Positions 7,711 through 15,420 of a stretch of DNA of 16,934 nt are shown in pieces. The notes under the pieces were generated by a model. That model was given only the letters and a program-made list of their open reading frames with translations, was not told the origin of the DNA and did no database searches. The position numbers and the translations under genes are program-made. How positions within the stretch are numbered: position 1 is the stretch's first letter; every line of letters starts with the position of its first letter. The stretch comes from an uncultured Arcanobacterium sp. (GTDB lineage Bacteria; Actinomycetota; Actinomycetes; Actinomycetales; Actinomycetaceae): NCBI RefSeq assembly GCF_947253055.1, contig NZ_CAMXYE010000026.1, positions 1 through 16,934 on the forward strand, given 5' to 3'.

Positions 7711-9570
7711 TTATTTTTTCTTACCCGTCGGCATTTCGGAACTGAGCGCGGCGATGAATGCTTCTTGGGGCACTTCTACTCTGCCGACTGCTTTCATCCG
7801 TTTTTTACCTTCTTTTTGCTTTTCTAGCAATTTACGCTTTCGAGAGACGTCGCCCCCATAGCATTTTGCCAATACGTCTTTGCGGAGCGCTTTAATAGTA
7901 GAACGCGCAATTATGCGAGATCCTACTGCTGCCTGTACCGGAATTTCAAAATTCTGCCGCGGGATTAATTGGCGCAATTTTTCCGTCATTTCCACCCCGT
8001 AGCTATAGGCTTTATCGCGGTGCACGATTGCCGAAAAAGCATCTACTACTTCGTGGTTGAGTAAGATATTTACTTTCACTAAATCGGCGCTTTGTTCTCC
8101 TTTTTGGTGGTAATCTAGCGAGGCATAGCCTTTGGTGCGAGATTTTAGTTGATCGAAAAAATCGGTGACTATTTCCGCCAACGGTAAAAAATAATGCAGT
8201 TCTACTCTTTCGGGAGAAAGGTAACTCATATTCTGCATTTCTCCTCGGCGCTGCTGGCAAAGTTCCATAATTGCACCCACGTATTCACTCGGAGTGAGAA
8301 TGGTAGCTTCTACTAGCGGTTCCACTATTTCTTGTACTTTCCCTTCCGGAAATTCTGAAGGGTTTGATACCGCTATTTTTTCTCCATTTTCGGTAATTAC
8401 TTGGTAAGTGACGGAAGGCGCAGTAGCTATCAAATCGAGATCGAATTCTCGCTCGAGTCTTTCAGTAATAATCTCGAGGTGAAGTAGACCTAAAAATCCA
8501 CAACGGTAGCCGAATCCTAAAGCTACTGAATTTTCCGGTTCGTAGGTGAGAGAAGCATCGTTGAGCCGCAGTTTATCTAGAGCATCGCGTAGAGCTGGAT
8601 AATCCGAGCCATCTATCGGATATAAACCAGAAAACACCATGGGCTGCGGATTGGCATATCCGGAAAGCGGAGTACGCGCCGGGTTGCGCAAAGTAGTTAC
8701 CGTATCGCCTACCCGGGACTGCGATACATCTTTCGCCCCTGTAATCAAATACCCTACTTCTCCGGCACTCAAACCCGTAGAGCTGAGCGGTTCCGGAGAA
8801 ATAACTCCAATTTCTTGGAGCTCATGCGTTTCTCCGGTGGAAAGCATCCGCACTTGTTCACGTGGGCGCAGCTGCCCGTCTACGACCCGTACATAAGTGA
8901 CTACTCCCCGGTAGGTATCGTAGACCGAATCAAAAATAAGTGCGCGCGTGGGGGCATCTTTTTTCCCTTGCGGAGCAGGTACTTCTTTCACTATCCGGTT
9001 GAGAAGTTCTTCTACGCCCACTCCGGTCTTACCAGATACTTTTATACAATCTTCTGGTTCGCAGCCAATCAGAGCACTCAACTCTTCCGCGTATTTATCG
9101 GGCTCTGCAGCTGGTAAATCTATTTTATTTAAGACGGGTATGATAGTTAAATCATTTTCGAGAGCTTGATAGAGATTGGCCAGGGTTTGCGCTTCAATGC
9201 CTTGTGCCGAATCCACCAGTAGAATTGCCCCTTCGCAGGCGGCTAAAGAGCGAGATACTTCGTAAGCAAAATCGACATGCCCGGGGGTGTCTATCATATT
9301 CAGCACATAAGGCGTGCCATCTACCGTCCAAGGAATCCGTACCGCTTGCGATTTAATAGTGATTCCGCGTTCGCGCTCAATATCCATTCTGTCGAGGTAT
9401 TGGGCACGCATATCACGTTCCGCTATTACTCCCGTCAATTGCAACATACGATCCGCTAAAGTGGATTTACCGTGGTCGATATGCGCAATTATGCAAAAAT
9501 TGCGAATTTGTGCAGCCGGCGTGGAGGCCGGTTGAATTTCTTTCAGCTCTGCCGGAGTGGAAATGGGCAC
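7711..9570 (-). CDS. lepA: Elongation factor 4 (LepA) back-translocating GTPase
   Basis: LepA is a ribosome-associated translational GTPase acting on stalled or initiating ribosomes. The G domain shows AHIDHGKST (29-37), a switch/G2 region with RERGITIKSQ, DTPG (94-97) and NKID (148-151). The EF-G-like domains follow. The LepA-specific C-terminus contains the family signature YGGDVSRKRKLLEKQKEGKK and ends in a Lys-rich tail. Length (619 aa) is normal for the family with a short extra N-terminus. The start is GTG with a strong AAGGAG 8 nt upstream (9584-9579). It heads the trmB-hemW-membrane-protein operon and is divergent from the UGPase gene. Confidence 0.97.
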   Translation of the reverse strand: MPISTPAELKEIQPASTPAAQIRNFCIIAHIDHGKSTLADRMLQLTGVIAERDMRAQYLDRMDIERERGITIKSQAVRIPWTVDGTPYVLNMIDTPGHVDFAYEVSRSLAACEGAILLVDSAQGIEAQTLANLYQALENDLTIIPVLNKIDLPAAEPDKYAEELSALIGCEPEDCIKVSGKTGVGVEELLNRIVKEVPAPQGKKDAPTRALIFDSVYDTYRGVVTYVRVVDGQLRPREQVRMLSTGETHELQEIGVISPEPLSSTGLSAGEVGYLITGAKDVSQSRVGDTVTTLRNPARTPLSGYANPQPMVFSGLYPIDGSDYPALRDALDKLRLNDASLTYEPENSVALGFGYRCGFLGLLHLEIITERLEREFDLDLIATAPSVTYQVITENGEKIAVSNPSEFPEGKVQEIVEPLVEATILTPSEYVGAIMELCQQRRGEMQNMSYLSPERVELHYFLPLAEIVTDFFDQLKSRTKGYASLDYHQKGEQSADLVKVNILLNHEVVDAFSAIVHRDKAYSYGVEMTEKLRQLIPRQNFEIPVQAAVGSRIIARSTIKALRKDVLAKCYGGDVSRKRKLLEKQKEGKKRMKAVGRVEVPQEAFIAALSSEMPTGKKK

Positions 9571-9715
9571 TAACGTATCTCCTTATTCACTACTAATAGC
9601 TCTAAGGCTACCAGCGCCGGAAACTAAAGCCGATTTTTCGGGAGGAATAGCTTTGTGAAATTCTGCGCGGGCAGCTTTTCTCTATAGAATTATAAAAAAG
9701 GGCGGAGGGATTTAT
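9571..9715. promoter_or_regulatory. Divergent spacer between lepA and UGPase, with candidate promoter
   Basis: These 145 bp must carry the start signals for both directions. For the plus strand, TAGAAT at 9685-9690 is a plausible -10 box, but the hexamer at the -35 distance (TTCTGC, 18-bp spacing) matches the consensus poorly. A strong ribosome site, GGAGG at 9704-9708, lies 7 nt before the UGPase ATG. For the minus strand only the lepA ribosome site (9579-9584) is clear; no confident lepA promoter was found. TATAAT on the minus strand at 9694-9689 overlaps the plus-strand box but has no usable -35. Confidence 0.4.
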
Positions 9716-11041
9716 ATGGAAGCTTTGAGCGCGGCACAGCAGAAAATGCGCACTGCCGGAGTTAGCGAATGCGGAATAAACGTCTTTAGCTCTTATTTTG
9801 CAGATTTACAGCACGGAGCTACTGGGTTAATTCCCGAGTCCACTATCGACCCGATGCCTCCGGCGCCCCGGCTAGCAGAGAAAAATTTTAGCCCCGCCGT
9901 GCAGGCAGAGGCACTGGGAAAGACGGCTTTTTTAAAGCTAAACGGCGGTTTAGGCACCTCTATGGGGATGGATAAAGCTAAATCTCTTATTCCAGTGCGC
10001 ACGGGAGAAAGTTTTTTGCGTTTGATCTGCCGGCAAATACGCAGCGCGCGCGAACAGAGCGGAAAATTGCTCCCTATAATTTTTATGGATTCTTTCCGCA
10101 CGCAGCGCGATACGCTCGCGGCCCTAGATAAAAATATGGAGATACCGGGAATTCCCCTCAGTTTTCTGCAAGGGCGGGAACCGAAGCTGCGGCGCGATAA
10201 TCTATATCCAGTAATCTGGGAGGAAAATCCAGAACTAGAGTGGTGCCCGCCCGGGCACGGCGATATCTACACTGCCCTTAGTAATAATTCTTTGTTAGAA
10301 GATTTGCTCAGCCGCGGTTTCCGCTATCTTATGACTTCTAATGCCGATAACTTAGGGGCTTATCCTTCTGGAGAAATTGCCGCTTGGTTTGCCGAAAGTG
10401 GAGTTTCTTATGCAGCCGAGGTCTGCCGGCGTACTCCCTCTGATCGCAAAGGCGGACATTTAGCACTGCGGCGGAGCGATAAGCAGCTTATATTGCGCGA
10501 TACCGGGCAAACTCCTCCAGCTGATATGCAGTATTTTACGGACGAAAAGCGGCATCCCTATTTTCATACGAATAATCTGTGGTTTAATATCGAGGCTTTA
10601 CGGGACTTATTGCAGAAAACAGCCGGGCTTTTGCGTCTCCCCTTAATTCGTAACCAGAAAACGGTAGATCCGTGCAATAAAGATTCGGTGCCGGTGTATC
10701 AGTTGGAATGTGCGATGGGAGCTATAGTCGAAAAATTTGCAGATGCGAAGGCTCTTATTGTGGAACGAGAGCGGTTTTTACCGGTAAAGACTACGAATGA
10801 TTTATTTGTATTGCGTTCTGATGCCTATAAATTTACGGAAGAAGGGCGAGTACTTTTGCAGATTCCAACTGCCCCTATTGCCGATTTAGATCCTCAGTAT
10901 TTTTGTTTTATACACGATTTTACTGAGCGTACCCGCCATTTACCTTCTCTGCGGGAGGTAGAGAAAATAACGGTAAAGGGCGATTATACTTTCACCGGAA
11001 TGGAAAAATTGCGGGGGCGGGTAGAAATTGGGAACGCATAG
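9716..11041 (+). CDS. UTP-glucose-1-phosphate uridylyltransferase, UDPGP (eukaryote-like) family
   Basis: This enzyme makes UDP-glucose and pyrophosphate from UTP and glucose 1-phosphate. The nucleotide-binding loop LNGGLGTSMGMDKAKSLI begins at residue 75. CPPGHGDIY (around 177-185) and TSNADNLGA (207-215) are the other signatures of the UDPGP family, the family of eukaryotic UGP2 rather than bacterial GalU. The protein (441 aa) is close to bacterial UDPGP members; bifidobacteria carry such enzymes. No frameshift or missing motif is seen. It is transcribed divergently from lepA and in the same direction as rpsT. The pyrophosphorylase product feeds GalE, encoded 650 bp downstream. An N-acetylhexosamine-uridylyltransferase is the main alternative, considered less likely. 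Confidence 0.88.
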   Translation: MEALSAAQQKMRTAGVSECGINVFSSYFADLQHGATGLIPESTIDPMPPAPRLAEKNFSPAVQAEALGKTAFLKLNGGLGTSMGMDKAKSLIPVRTGESFLRLICRQIRSAREQSGKLLPIIFMDSFRTQRDTLAALDKNMEIPGIPLSFLQGREPKLRRDNLYPVIWEENPELEWCPPGHGDIYTALSNNSLLEDLLSRGFRYLMTSNADNLGAYPSGEIAAWFAESGVSYAAEVCRRTPSDRKGGHLALRRSDKQLILRDTGQTPPADMQYFTDEKRHPYFHTNNLWFNIEALRDLLQKTAGLLRLPLIRNQKTVDPCNKDSVPVYQLECAMGAIVEKFADAKALIVERERFLPVKTTNDLFVLRSDAYKFTEEGRVLLQIPTAPIADLDPQYFCFIHDFTERTRHLPSLREVEKITVKGDYTFTGMEKLRGRVEIGNA

Positions 11042-11070
11042 TTGCGGCTTTCTTTACTGAGAGCGATAAT
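11042..11070 (+). promoter_or_regulatory. Candidate promoter for the rpsT leader
   Basis: TTGCGG (11042-11047) and GATAAT (11065-11070) are separated by exactly 17 bp, immediately after the UGPase stop. The -10 matches TATAAT at 5 of 6 and the -35 matches TTGACA at 3 of 6. Transcription from here would give a leader of about 215 nt before rpsT. No other candidate of this quality was noticed in the gap. Confidence 0.45.
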
Positions 11071-11094
11071 TTCTTTATCCGAAATCGATGATTT

Positions 11095-11291
11095 TTACCA
11101 CCCTTGGAGCTTTTCTTTGGCTCTGGCGGTAAATACTGCTAAAGTACCTAGTGGACTTGGCACCTGGTCGGGTGAAAGGTCCGGCTCTTTTCTTTTAACC
11201 ACGGGTGTCCCCACGCCTGGCAGTCCAGAGAGAGCAAGCCCTCACCGACCATATCCATTCGCAATAGCGAAAGAATTGAAAGAGTTAAATA
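11095..11291 (+). ncRNA. Putative structured 5' leader of rpsT
   Basis: The 250-bp gap before rpsT is dense in complementary segments. TTACCACC (11095-11102) can pair with GGCGGTAA (11125-11132), one mismatch, enclosing GAGC/GCTC. GCGGTA (11126-11131) can instead pair with TACTGC (11134-11139). TGGTCGGGTGA (11165-11175) pairs with TCACCGACCA (11242-11251) with one bulged G, enclosing GCTCT/AGAGC (11184-11188 with 11231-11235) and the hairpin CGGGTGT-CCCC-ACGCCTG (11202-11219). TTCGC-AATA-GCGAA (11259-11269 region) precedes the ribosome site. Autogenous control by S20 is known in E. coli; a regulatory role here is inferred. An open frame from TTG at 11042 crosses this region but ends inside rpsT and resembles nothing. 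Confidence 0.45.
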
Positions 11292-11564
11292 GTGGCAAAT
11301 ATTAAGTCGCAAAAAAAGCGGATTAAGACTAATGAGAAGCGCCGGCTGCGCAATAAGAGCTATAAATCTGAGTTGAAGACCTTAGTGCGGAAGACTCGGG
11401 AAGCGATTGCAGCTAAAGATCCGGAAACGGCAGAGGCAGCTCTGCGTCTTGCTGGCCGGAAACTAGATAAGGCTGTTTCCAAGGGAGTAATCCATAAGAA
11501 TCAGGCTGCGAACCGGAAGTCTAAGCTGGCTAAGCAGGTTGATGCGCTTACGAAAGACGCTTAA
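11292..11564 (+). CDS. rpsT: 30S ribosomal protein S20
   Basis: S20 is a small helical-bundle protein that binds 16S rRNA early in 30S assembly. The 90-aa sequence has the diagnostic start MANIKSQKKRIKTNEKRRLR and the conserved AVSKGVIHKNQAANRKSKLA block. The start codon is GTG, preceded by GAAAGAG 7 nt upstream, a mediocre ribosome site for a ribosomal protein. The codon choice looks ribosomal-protein-like (many AAG, CGG, GCT). It lies between UGPase (same strand) and convergent galE, with a strong terminator after it. Possible control by a structured leader is described separately. Confidence 0.97.
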   Translation: MANIKSQKKRIKTNEKRRLRNKSYKSELKTLVRKTREAIAAKDPETAEAALRLAGRKLDKAVSKGVIHKNQAANRKSKLAKQVDALTKDA

Positions 11565-11577
11565 GCCCTAGCTTAAG
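11560..11577 (+). repeat. Inverted repeat over the rpsT stop codon
   Basis: CTTAAGC (11560-11566), loop CCTA and GCTTAAG (11571-11577) form a perfect 7-bp stem that includes the TAA stop at 11562-11564. No T-run follows, so it is not the terminator. It may protect the mRNA 3' end or be fortuitous. Confidence 0.55.
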
Positions 11578-11593
11578 TAGTTATCTAATCTCG

Positions 11594-11628
11594 AAAATGC
11601 TCGGAAAATAAAATTTCCGAGCATTTTT
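11594..11628. terminator. Bidirectional intrinsic terminator between rpsT and galE
   Basis: AAAATGCTCGGAAA (11594-11607) and TTTCCGAGCATTTT (11614-11627) form a perfect 14-bp stem around a 6-nt loop (ATAAAA). A T-run follows on the plus strand and, through the leading A-run, on the minus strand. It can therefore end both rpsT (30 bp upstream) and convergent galE. Confidence 0.9.
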
Positions 11629-11662
11629 CTATATCTGCCTATTTTTATACATGTACCTGTTC

Positions 11663-11706
11663 GTAACTACCGGGCACAGCCATTGTAACTACTGGGCGTA
11701 GCCATC
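11663..11706. repeat. 22-bp tandem duplication at the galE 3' end
   Basis: Positions 11663-11684 and 11685-11706 are adjacent 22-bp copies matching at 18 of 22 bases, both starting GTAACTAC. The right copy encodes the last GalE codons and its TAG stop (11689-11691). The left copy lies just past the stop and contains a second TAG in the corresponding place. Confidence 0.75.
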
Positions 11707-12711
11707 GGGATTTTTTTGTTGCCAATTCCAGGAATCCCGGCACATCTGCGCTAGGTTACGGCGCGCTCTCCAAGCTAGTAAGTTCTCGGCGCGGCTCGCA
11801 TCGGCAAATACCGATGCGACGTCGCCCGGGCGGCGCGGATCTATAACATAAGGTATTTTTACCCCGCTCGCCTTTTCAAATTCTTTCACTAGTTCGAGCA
11901 CCGAGTATCCGCGGGAAGTGCCTAAATTGATTTCTATCACTCCTGGGTGAGTGAATGCGTAGTCAAGCGCTTGCACATGCCCTTCCCCCAGGTCGAGGAC
12001 GTGGATATAGTCGCGCACGCCGGTGCCGTCTGGAGTGGGATAATCTTGGCCAAATATGTGCAGCTTTGGCAATTTCCCAACGGCTACTTGCGTAATATAG
12101 GGCATTATATTATTGGGAATTCCGCAGGGGTTTTCTCCGATTAGCCCGCTGGGATGCGCGCCGATTGGGTTGAAATAGCGCAGTAGTACAGCCGAAAAAT
12201 TCTTATCGCTACCGCAATAATCAGTGAGGATTTGCTCATTCATTACTTTTGACCAGCCATAGGGATTAGTGGCAGAAGTGGGCATTCCTTCGCGAAGCGG
12301 CGATTTATTATTCATTCCGTATACGGTGGCGGAAGAGCTAAAAATCATTACTCGGCAATTATGCCGGCGCATAGCCTGCAAAAGTGAAAGCGTAGAATTC
12401 AAATTTATATCGTAGTACTCCAGTGGTTTTTCTACCGATTCCCCCACCGCTTTCAAGCCGGCAAAATTAATTACTCCCGCTATGGAATTTTCAGCAAATA
12501 TCTGCTCTACTGCTGGCCTATCACAGACGTCTACTTCGTAAAGCGGGATTTTAGTTCCGATAATAGCTTCGGTGCGCCGGAGAGCTTCCGGATGAGAATT
12601 GGTGAAATTATCAGCGCATATAGCCCGATATCCTGCCGCATAGAGACTAATCAGCGTATGGGTGCCGATGTATCCAGCTCCGCCGGCCACTAGAATAGTT
12701 TTCTGTTCCAT
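11689..12711 (-). CDS. galE: UDP-glucose 4-epimerase GalE
   Basis: GalE interconverts UDP-glucose and UDP-galactose in the Leloir pathway, using tightly bound NAD. It is an extended short-chain dehydrogenase: GGAGYIG (10-16) is the NAD-binding Rossmann loop, FSSSATVYG (124-132) carries the catalytic Ser, and YGWSK (Y151, K155) is the catalytic pair. RYFNPIGAHPSGLIGE and DGTGVRDYIHVLDL are GalE-type substrate loops. Length (340 aa) is standard. The ATG has GGAG 4 to 5 nt upstream. It lies 92 bp beyond holA on the same strand and converges on rpsT. Together with UGPase and the epimerase at the right edge it covers part of galactose/UDP-sugar metabolism. No confident promoter was found in the 92-bp gap. 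Confidence 0.95.
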   Translation of the reverse strand: MEQKTILVAGGAGYIGTHTLISLYAAGYRAICADNFTNSHPEALRRTEAIIGTKIPLYEVDVCDRPAVEQIFAENSIAGVINFAGLKAVGESVEKPLEYYDINLNSTLSLLQAMRRHNCRVMIFSSSATVYGMNNKSPLREGMPTSATNPYGWSKVMNEQILTDYCGSDKNFSAVLLRYFNPIGAHPSGLIGENPCGIPNNIMPYITQVAVGKLPKLHIFGQDYPTPDGTGVRDYIHVLDLGEGHVQALDYAFTHPGVIEINLGTSRGYSVLELVKEFEKASGVKIPYVIDPRRPGDVASVFADASRAENLLAWRARRNLAQMCRDSWNWQQKNPDGYAQ

Positions 12712-12778
12712 TTTTCTCCGCTGCAGTTATTGTAGATATTTTTAGTTTACGCTATCTCTAGGCGAGCAATTAGAAGCT

Positions 12779-12790
12779 AGCTGTGCAGCT
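12779..12790. repeat. Short palindrome in the holA-galE gap
   Basis: AGCTG-TG-CAGCT is a perfect 5-bp dyad 14 bp past the holA stop on the minus strand. There is no T-run, so it is not an intrinsic terminator. It could be an operator for galE, or chance. Confidence 0.3.
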
Positions 12791-12803
12791 CCAAACATAG
12801 ATT

Positions 12804-13793
12804 TCACTTCGCGTTGGCGCGAGCTCTCCCAATAGCTAAAATAGCTCTTTCCAGCGCATAGCCTGGATCTCGAGATTGACCTTTCACATCTGCATCTGCC
12901 TGCGCTATTTCTTGAATCGCCTTAGCTAGAGCGGCTTCTTTCCAGTAGCGTTGGCTATTTTGTGCTTGGCGAATTTGCCAGCTAGCGAGATTGATTTTTA
13001 CTCCGATATGGGAGTTTTGCATTCCGATTACTTGCGCCATTTGCCGAAATTTGACGGCTAGGGCCGCCACTATCTGCCCCGGAGCAGTTCCGGTGGCGAG
13101 CGCGTGCCTGCTAAGGCGAATTGCTTCTTCTATATTTCCGTTTACTACTTGATCAGCTACGTTGAAACCACTCGCTTCGATGCGCCCCGAAAAATAGGTG
13201 TGGACGTTGGCTGCCGTTATTTTTCCAGATACATCGGCCAGAAGTTGATCTGTGGCAGCTAGTAGTTCGCGCAAATCAGAACCGAGTGCATCGACCAGAG
13301 CAGCTGCTGCGTCATTTGTGATTATCCGCTTTCTAGCTGTACCTTCAGCTATTACCGCTTTTACTTTATCTTTCGGATATTTTACTTTTTTTATTTCTAC
13401 GATCGGGAAACCTTGAGCAGCAGCTTGGGTAAATATCTTTTTCCCGTTGACGTTCAATTTTTTCCCCGTCGAATTGTGGCGCAAAATAAGGAAACAATCC
13501 GGCGGTATCGCTTCTAAATATGCAGCTATTTCTGCTCCCGCCAATTTACTGGCTTTTTCCAAATCTGGAACTATAGCTAGGCGCGGTTCGCTAAATAAAC
13601 TGGGGCTAAAAACCTGCGCAAGTAATTGCGGTGTATAGTTCTGGGAAGTTACTACGTTAATATCTAGCTCGGGAAAACTTTGGCGGAGTTTTTCTTTCCA
13701 CGTATCTATTGCTCGGTCTGCATATACGGGTTCTTCGGAATTAATGAGCATGACCGGCGCTATTTCTATATCTTCCCAAACAGCCATAGTCAT
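12804..13793 (-). CDS. holA: DNA polymerase III subunit delta
   Basis: HolA is the clamp-opening subunit of the polymerase III clamp loader. The AAA+-like protein has the expected order: an N-terminal region (APVMLINSEEPVYADRAI, and FSEPRLAIVPDLEK), a middle part (ITNDAAAALVDALGSDLRELLAATDQL) typical of delta, and a helical collar domain at the C-terminus. A longer reading to 13907 exists, but its extra 38 residues overlap comEC. I chose the ATG at 13793: it forms an ATGA overlap with the comEC stop, has GGA about 7 nt upstream and gives 329 aa, the usual size. Another ATG two codons later is possible. comEA-comEC-holA is a common actinobacterial order. Confidence 0.93.
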   Translation of the reverse strand: MTMAVWEDIEIAPVMLINSEEPVYADRAIDTWKEKLRQSFPELDINVVTSQNYTPQLLAQVFSPSLFSEPRLAIVPDLEKASKLAGAEIAAYLEAIPPDCFLILRHNSTGKKLNVNGKKIFTQAAAQGFPIVEIKKVKYPKDKVKAVIAEGTARKRIITNDAAAALVDALGSDLRELLAATDQLLADVSGKITAANVHTYFSGRIEASGFNVADQVVNGNIEEAIRLSRHALATGTAPGQIVAALAVKFRQMAQVIGMQNSHIGVKINLASWQIRQAQNSQRYWKEAALAKAIQEIAQADADVKGQSRDPGYALERAILAIGRARANAK

Positions 13794-15412
13794 ATTATTC
13801 CACGCGCAGCAGCTTTCCGCCGAGTAGAAGCCAGAATGAAAAATACTAGCAGTATATGCAGAAAAAGATTTTTTCCTACCGCCAGCGAGCCCGCCGGCAA
13901 TTGGCAAGCAAATTCTGCCACTTTTACAATCCAGCTAGCACAGAAACTACAAATTTTTAATAGGGGCAATACCGGAAATCCGGGCAAGGAGCTGCCTAGC
14001 ACCGCCGCTAATCCACATATTGTAAAAGGCGCTACCACCGGGGCAGCGGCTAGATTCGCTGCCACTGTCCAGAGCGAGAGGCTATCTTGAATTTCTGACA
14101 CTAGCGGCATCGTCGCCACTCCCGCAGCCAGCGGATAAGCAAGCAGCCGCGCGATGGCGGCCGGATACAATTTAGCTAGATTTTTTTGTAGATAATTTCC
14201 CAGCGTGAGGATACTCAGAGTAGCTAGCGCAGACATCTGAAACCCTAATTCTCTCGCTATCTCTGGGAAAAATAAGGAAGTGAGCATAATCGAGAGAGCC
14301 AAAAAAGGTAAAGAATTTCCGCGCCTTTCTAGCGCGAGCGCAACTAATACCCAGATTCCCATCAAAGCTGCACGCACCACCGAAGGCGATAAACCAACTA
14401 GTGCCAGTAGCTGCAGCAGTATCAAGGTGCCAGCTCCGGCGGTGAGAAGCGGTTTGCTTTTTCCCAATAAGAGAATCACTCCTCCGAGCAACAGAGAAAT
14501 GTGGGCACCCGATACCGCGGTGAGGTGCGCTAAACCGGCTTTTTTCAAGGCTCTTTGCGGTTGTATCTCGAGCTGAGAATCATCTCCCAGCACTACCCCA
14601 GATATGAGCGCCGGATAAAAAAGAGAATTTTTTTGCAGTTCTTTTTGGAAATCACTTCGCAGCGTAGCACTGGTCTTGCGAAAAAATTGCAGATGCGGGG
14701 CCCGGTGCATCTGCTCTGCTTCGAGAGTATAGCTGCAGTATCTATCAGCAGTTTTCCGAATTTTCCCTTCGATAAGGAGTTCCTCTCCATTCCGGAGCAG
14801 AAAAACTGATTCCGCCCCCGCTGCCGAAAATTTCGATTCGGTGGCTACATTATTCGGCATATTTTTTAGGCATACTTCGCTGCGATATCTTTGCTTTAGA
14901 CCCCCTCCGGAAATGTTTTCTAAGCGTGCGCGAGTCCCGAAAGGAATTTTCGGCATTTTTTCTCCCGAATTCTCCCCCATATTTCTCCCCACCCGCGTAA
15001 TAAGCACTTTTCCAGTGATAGAGAATTGCTTTTGCGCGCTCGCTTCTAAGAGCGAATTAGCTTCTTGCCAGCTACGTAAACTATTAGCTCCACAAGCACA
15101 GCTAGCAGCCAGAAGACAAATAACTATCTGCCTCACTATTCCCTGGCTTTTTTCGGAAAAATATGGAGCAAAAGAAACTGGCGAAAACGGCGCAACAGCA
15201 GGTACAGAAGATGGCGCAGCAACAGGTGAGGCCGCTGCTGAAAAAAGAGGATGGGGCGGCGGAAAAATTTTTCTCATTAAAATGCCGAGCAACACTCCGA
15301 TAGCGAAAAAATAAAAAGTACCTTGCAAAAATATAGGGGCTGAGAAATAAGGCTTGCTGGCAGTGATAAACCAGATAGTACAAGCTGCTGGGAGGAGCCG
15401 GTAATCGTGCAT
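13790..15412 (-). CDS. comEC: ComEC/Rec2-family DNA-uptake channel, lacking the beta-lactamase-like domain
   Basis: ComEC is the inner-membrane channel for transforming single-stranded DNA. The 540-aa protein begins with two or three hydrophobic segments, then a Ser/Pro-rich stretch and an OB-like region (about 130-230). The Competence domain follows, with ISGVVLGDDSQL, HLTAVSGAH (296-304) and LSPSVVRAALMG (341-352), and many membrane segments. It stops at a polytopic C-terminus (HILLVFFILASTRRKAAARGII) with no metallo-beta-lactamase-like domain. A longer frame to 15526 was rejected: its first 38 residues overlap comEA, whereas the ATG at 15412 has AGGA 7 nt upstream and follows comEA by 8 bp. 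The stop overlaps holA by 4 bp. Confidence 0.9.
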   Translation of the reverse strand: MHDYRLLPAACTIWFITASKPYFSAPIFLQGTFYFFAIGVLLGILMRKIFPPPHPLFSAAASPVAAPSSVPAVAPFSPVSFAPYFSEKSQGIVRQIVICLLAASCACGANSLRSWQEANSLLEASAQKQFSITGKVLITRVGRNMGENSGEKMPKIPFGTRARLENISGGGLKQRYRSEVCLKNMPNNVATESKFSAAGAESVFLLRNGEELLIEGKIRKTADRYCSYTLEAEQMHRAPHLQFFRKTSATLRSDFQKELQKNSLFYPALISGVVLGDDSQLEIQPQRALKKAGLAHLTAVSGAHISLLLGGVILLLGKSKPLLTAGAGTLILLQLLALVGLSPSVVRAALMGIWVLVALALERRGNSLPFLALSIMLTSLFFPEIARELGFQMSALATLSILTLGNYLQKNLAKLYPAAIARLLAYPLAAGVATMPLVSEIQDSLSLWTVAANLAAAPVVAPFTICGLAAVLGSSLPGFPVLPLLKICSFCASWIVKVAEFACQLPAGSLAVGKNLFLHILLVFFILASTRRKAAARGII

Positions 15413-15420
15413 CGCGGTTC

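Noticed and set aside
11202..11219. C-rich loop hairpin as a 6C RNA
   Set aside because: 6C RNA needs two hairpins with six or more Cs in each loop; only one CCCC loop is seen.
11042..11305. TTG-initiated 87-codon frame after UGPase
   Set aside because: No ribosome site of its own, no recognisable similarity, overlaps the rpsT start, and coincides with paired RNA-like segments. Better explained as an untranslated leader.
13794..13907. N-terminal extension of holA
   Set aside because: It overlaps the end of comEC in another frame and has no family similarity; ATG at 13793 gives normal length and a 4-bp overlap.
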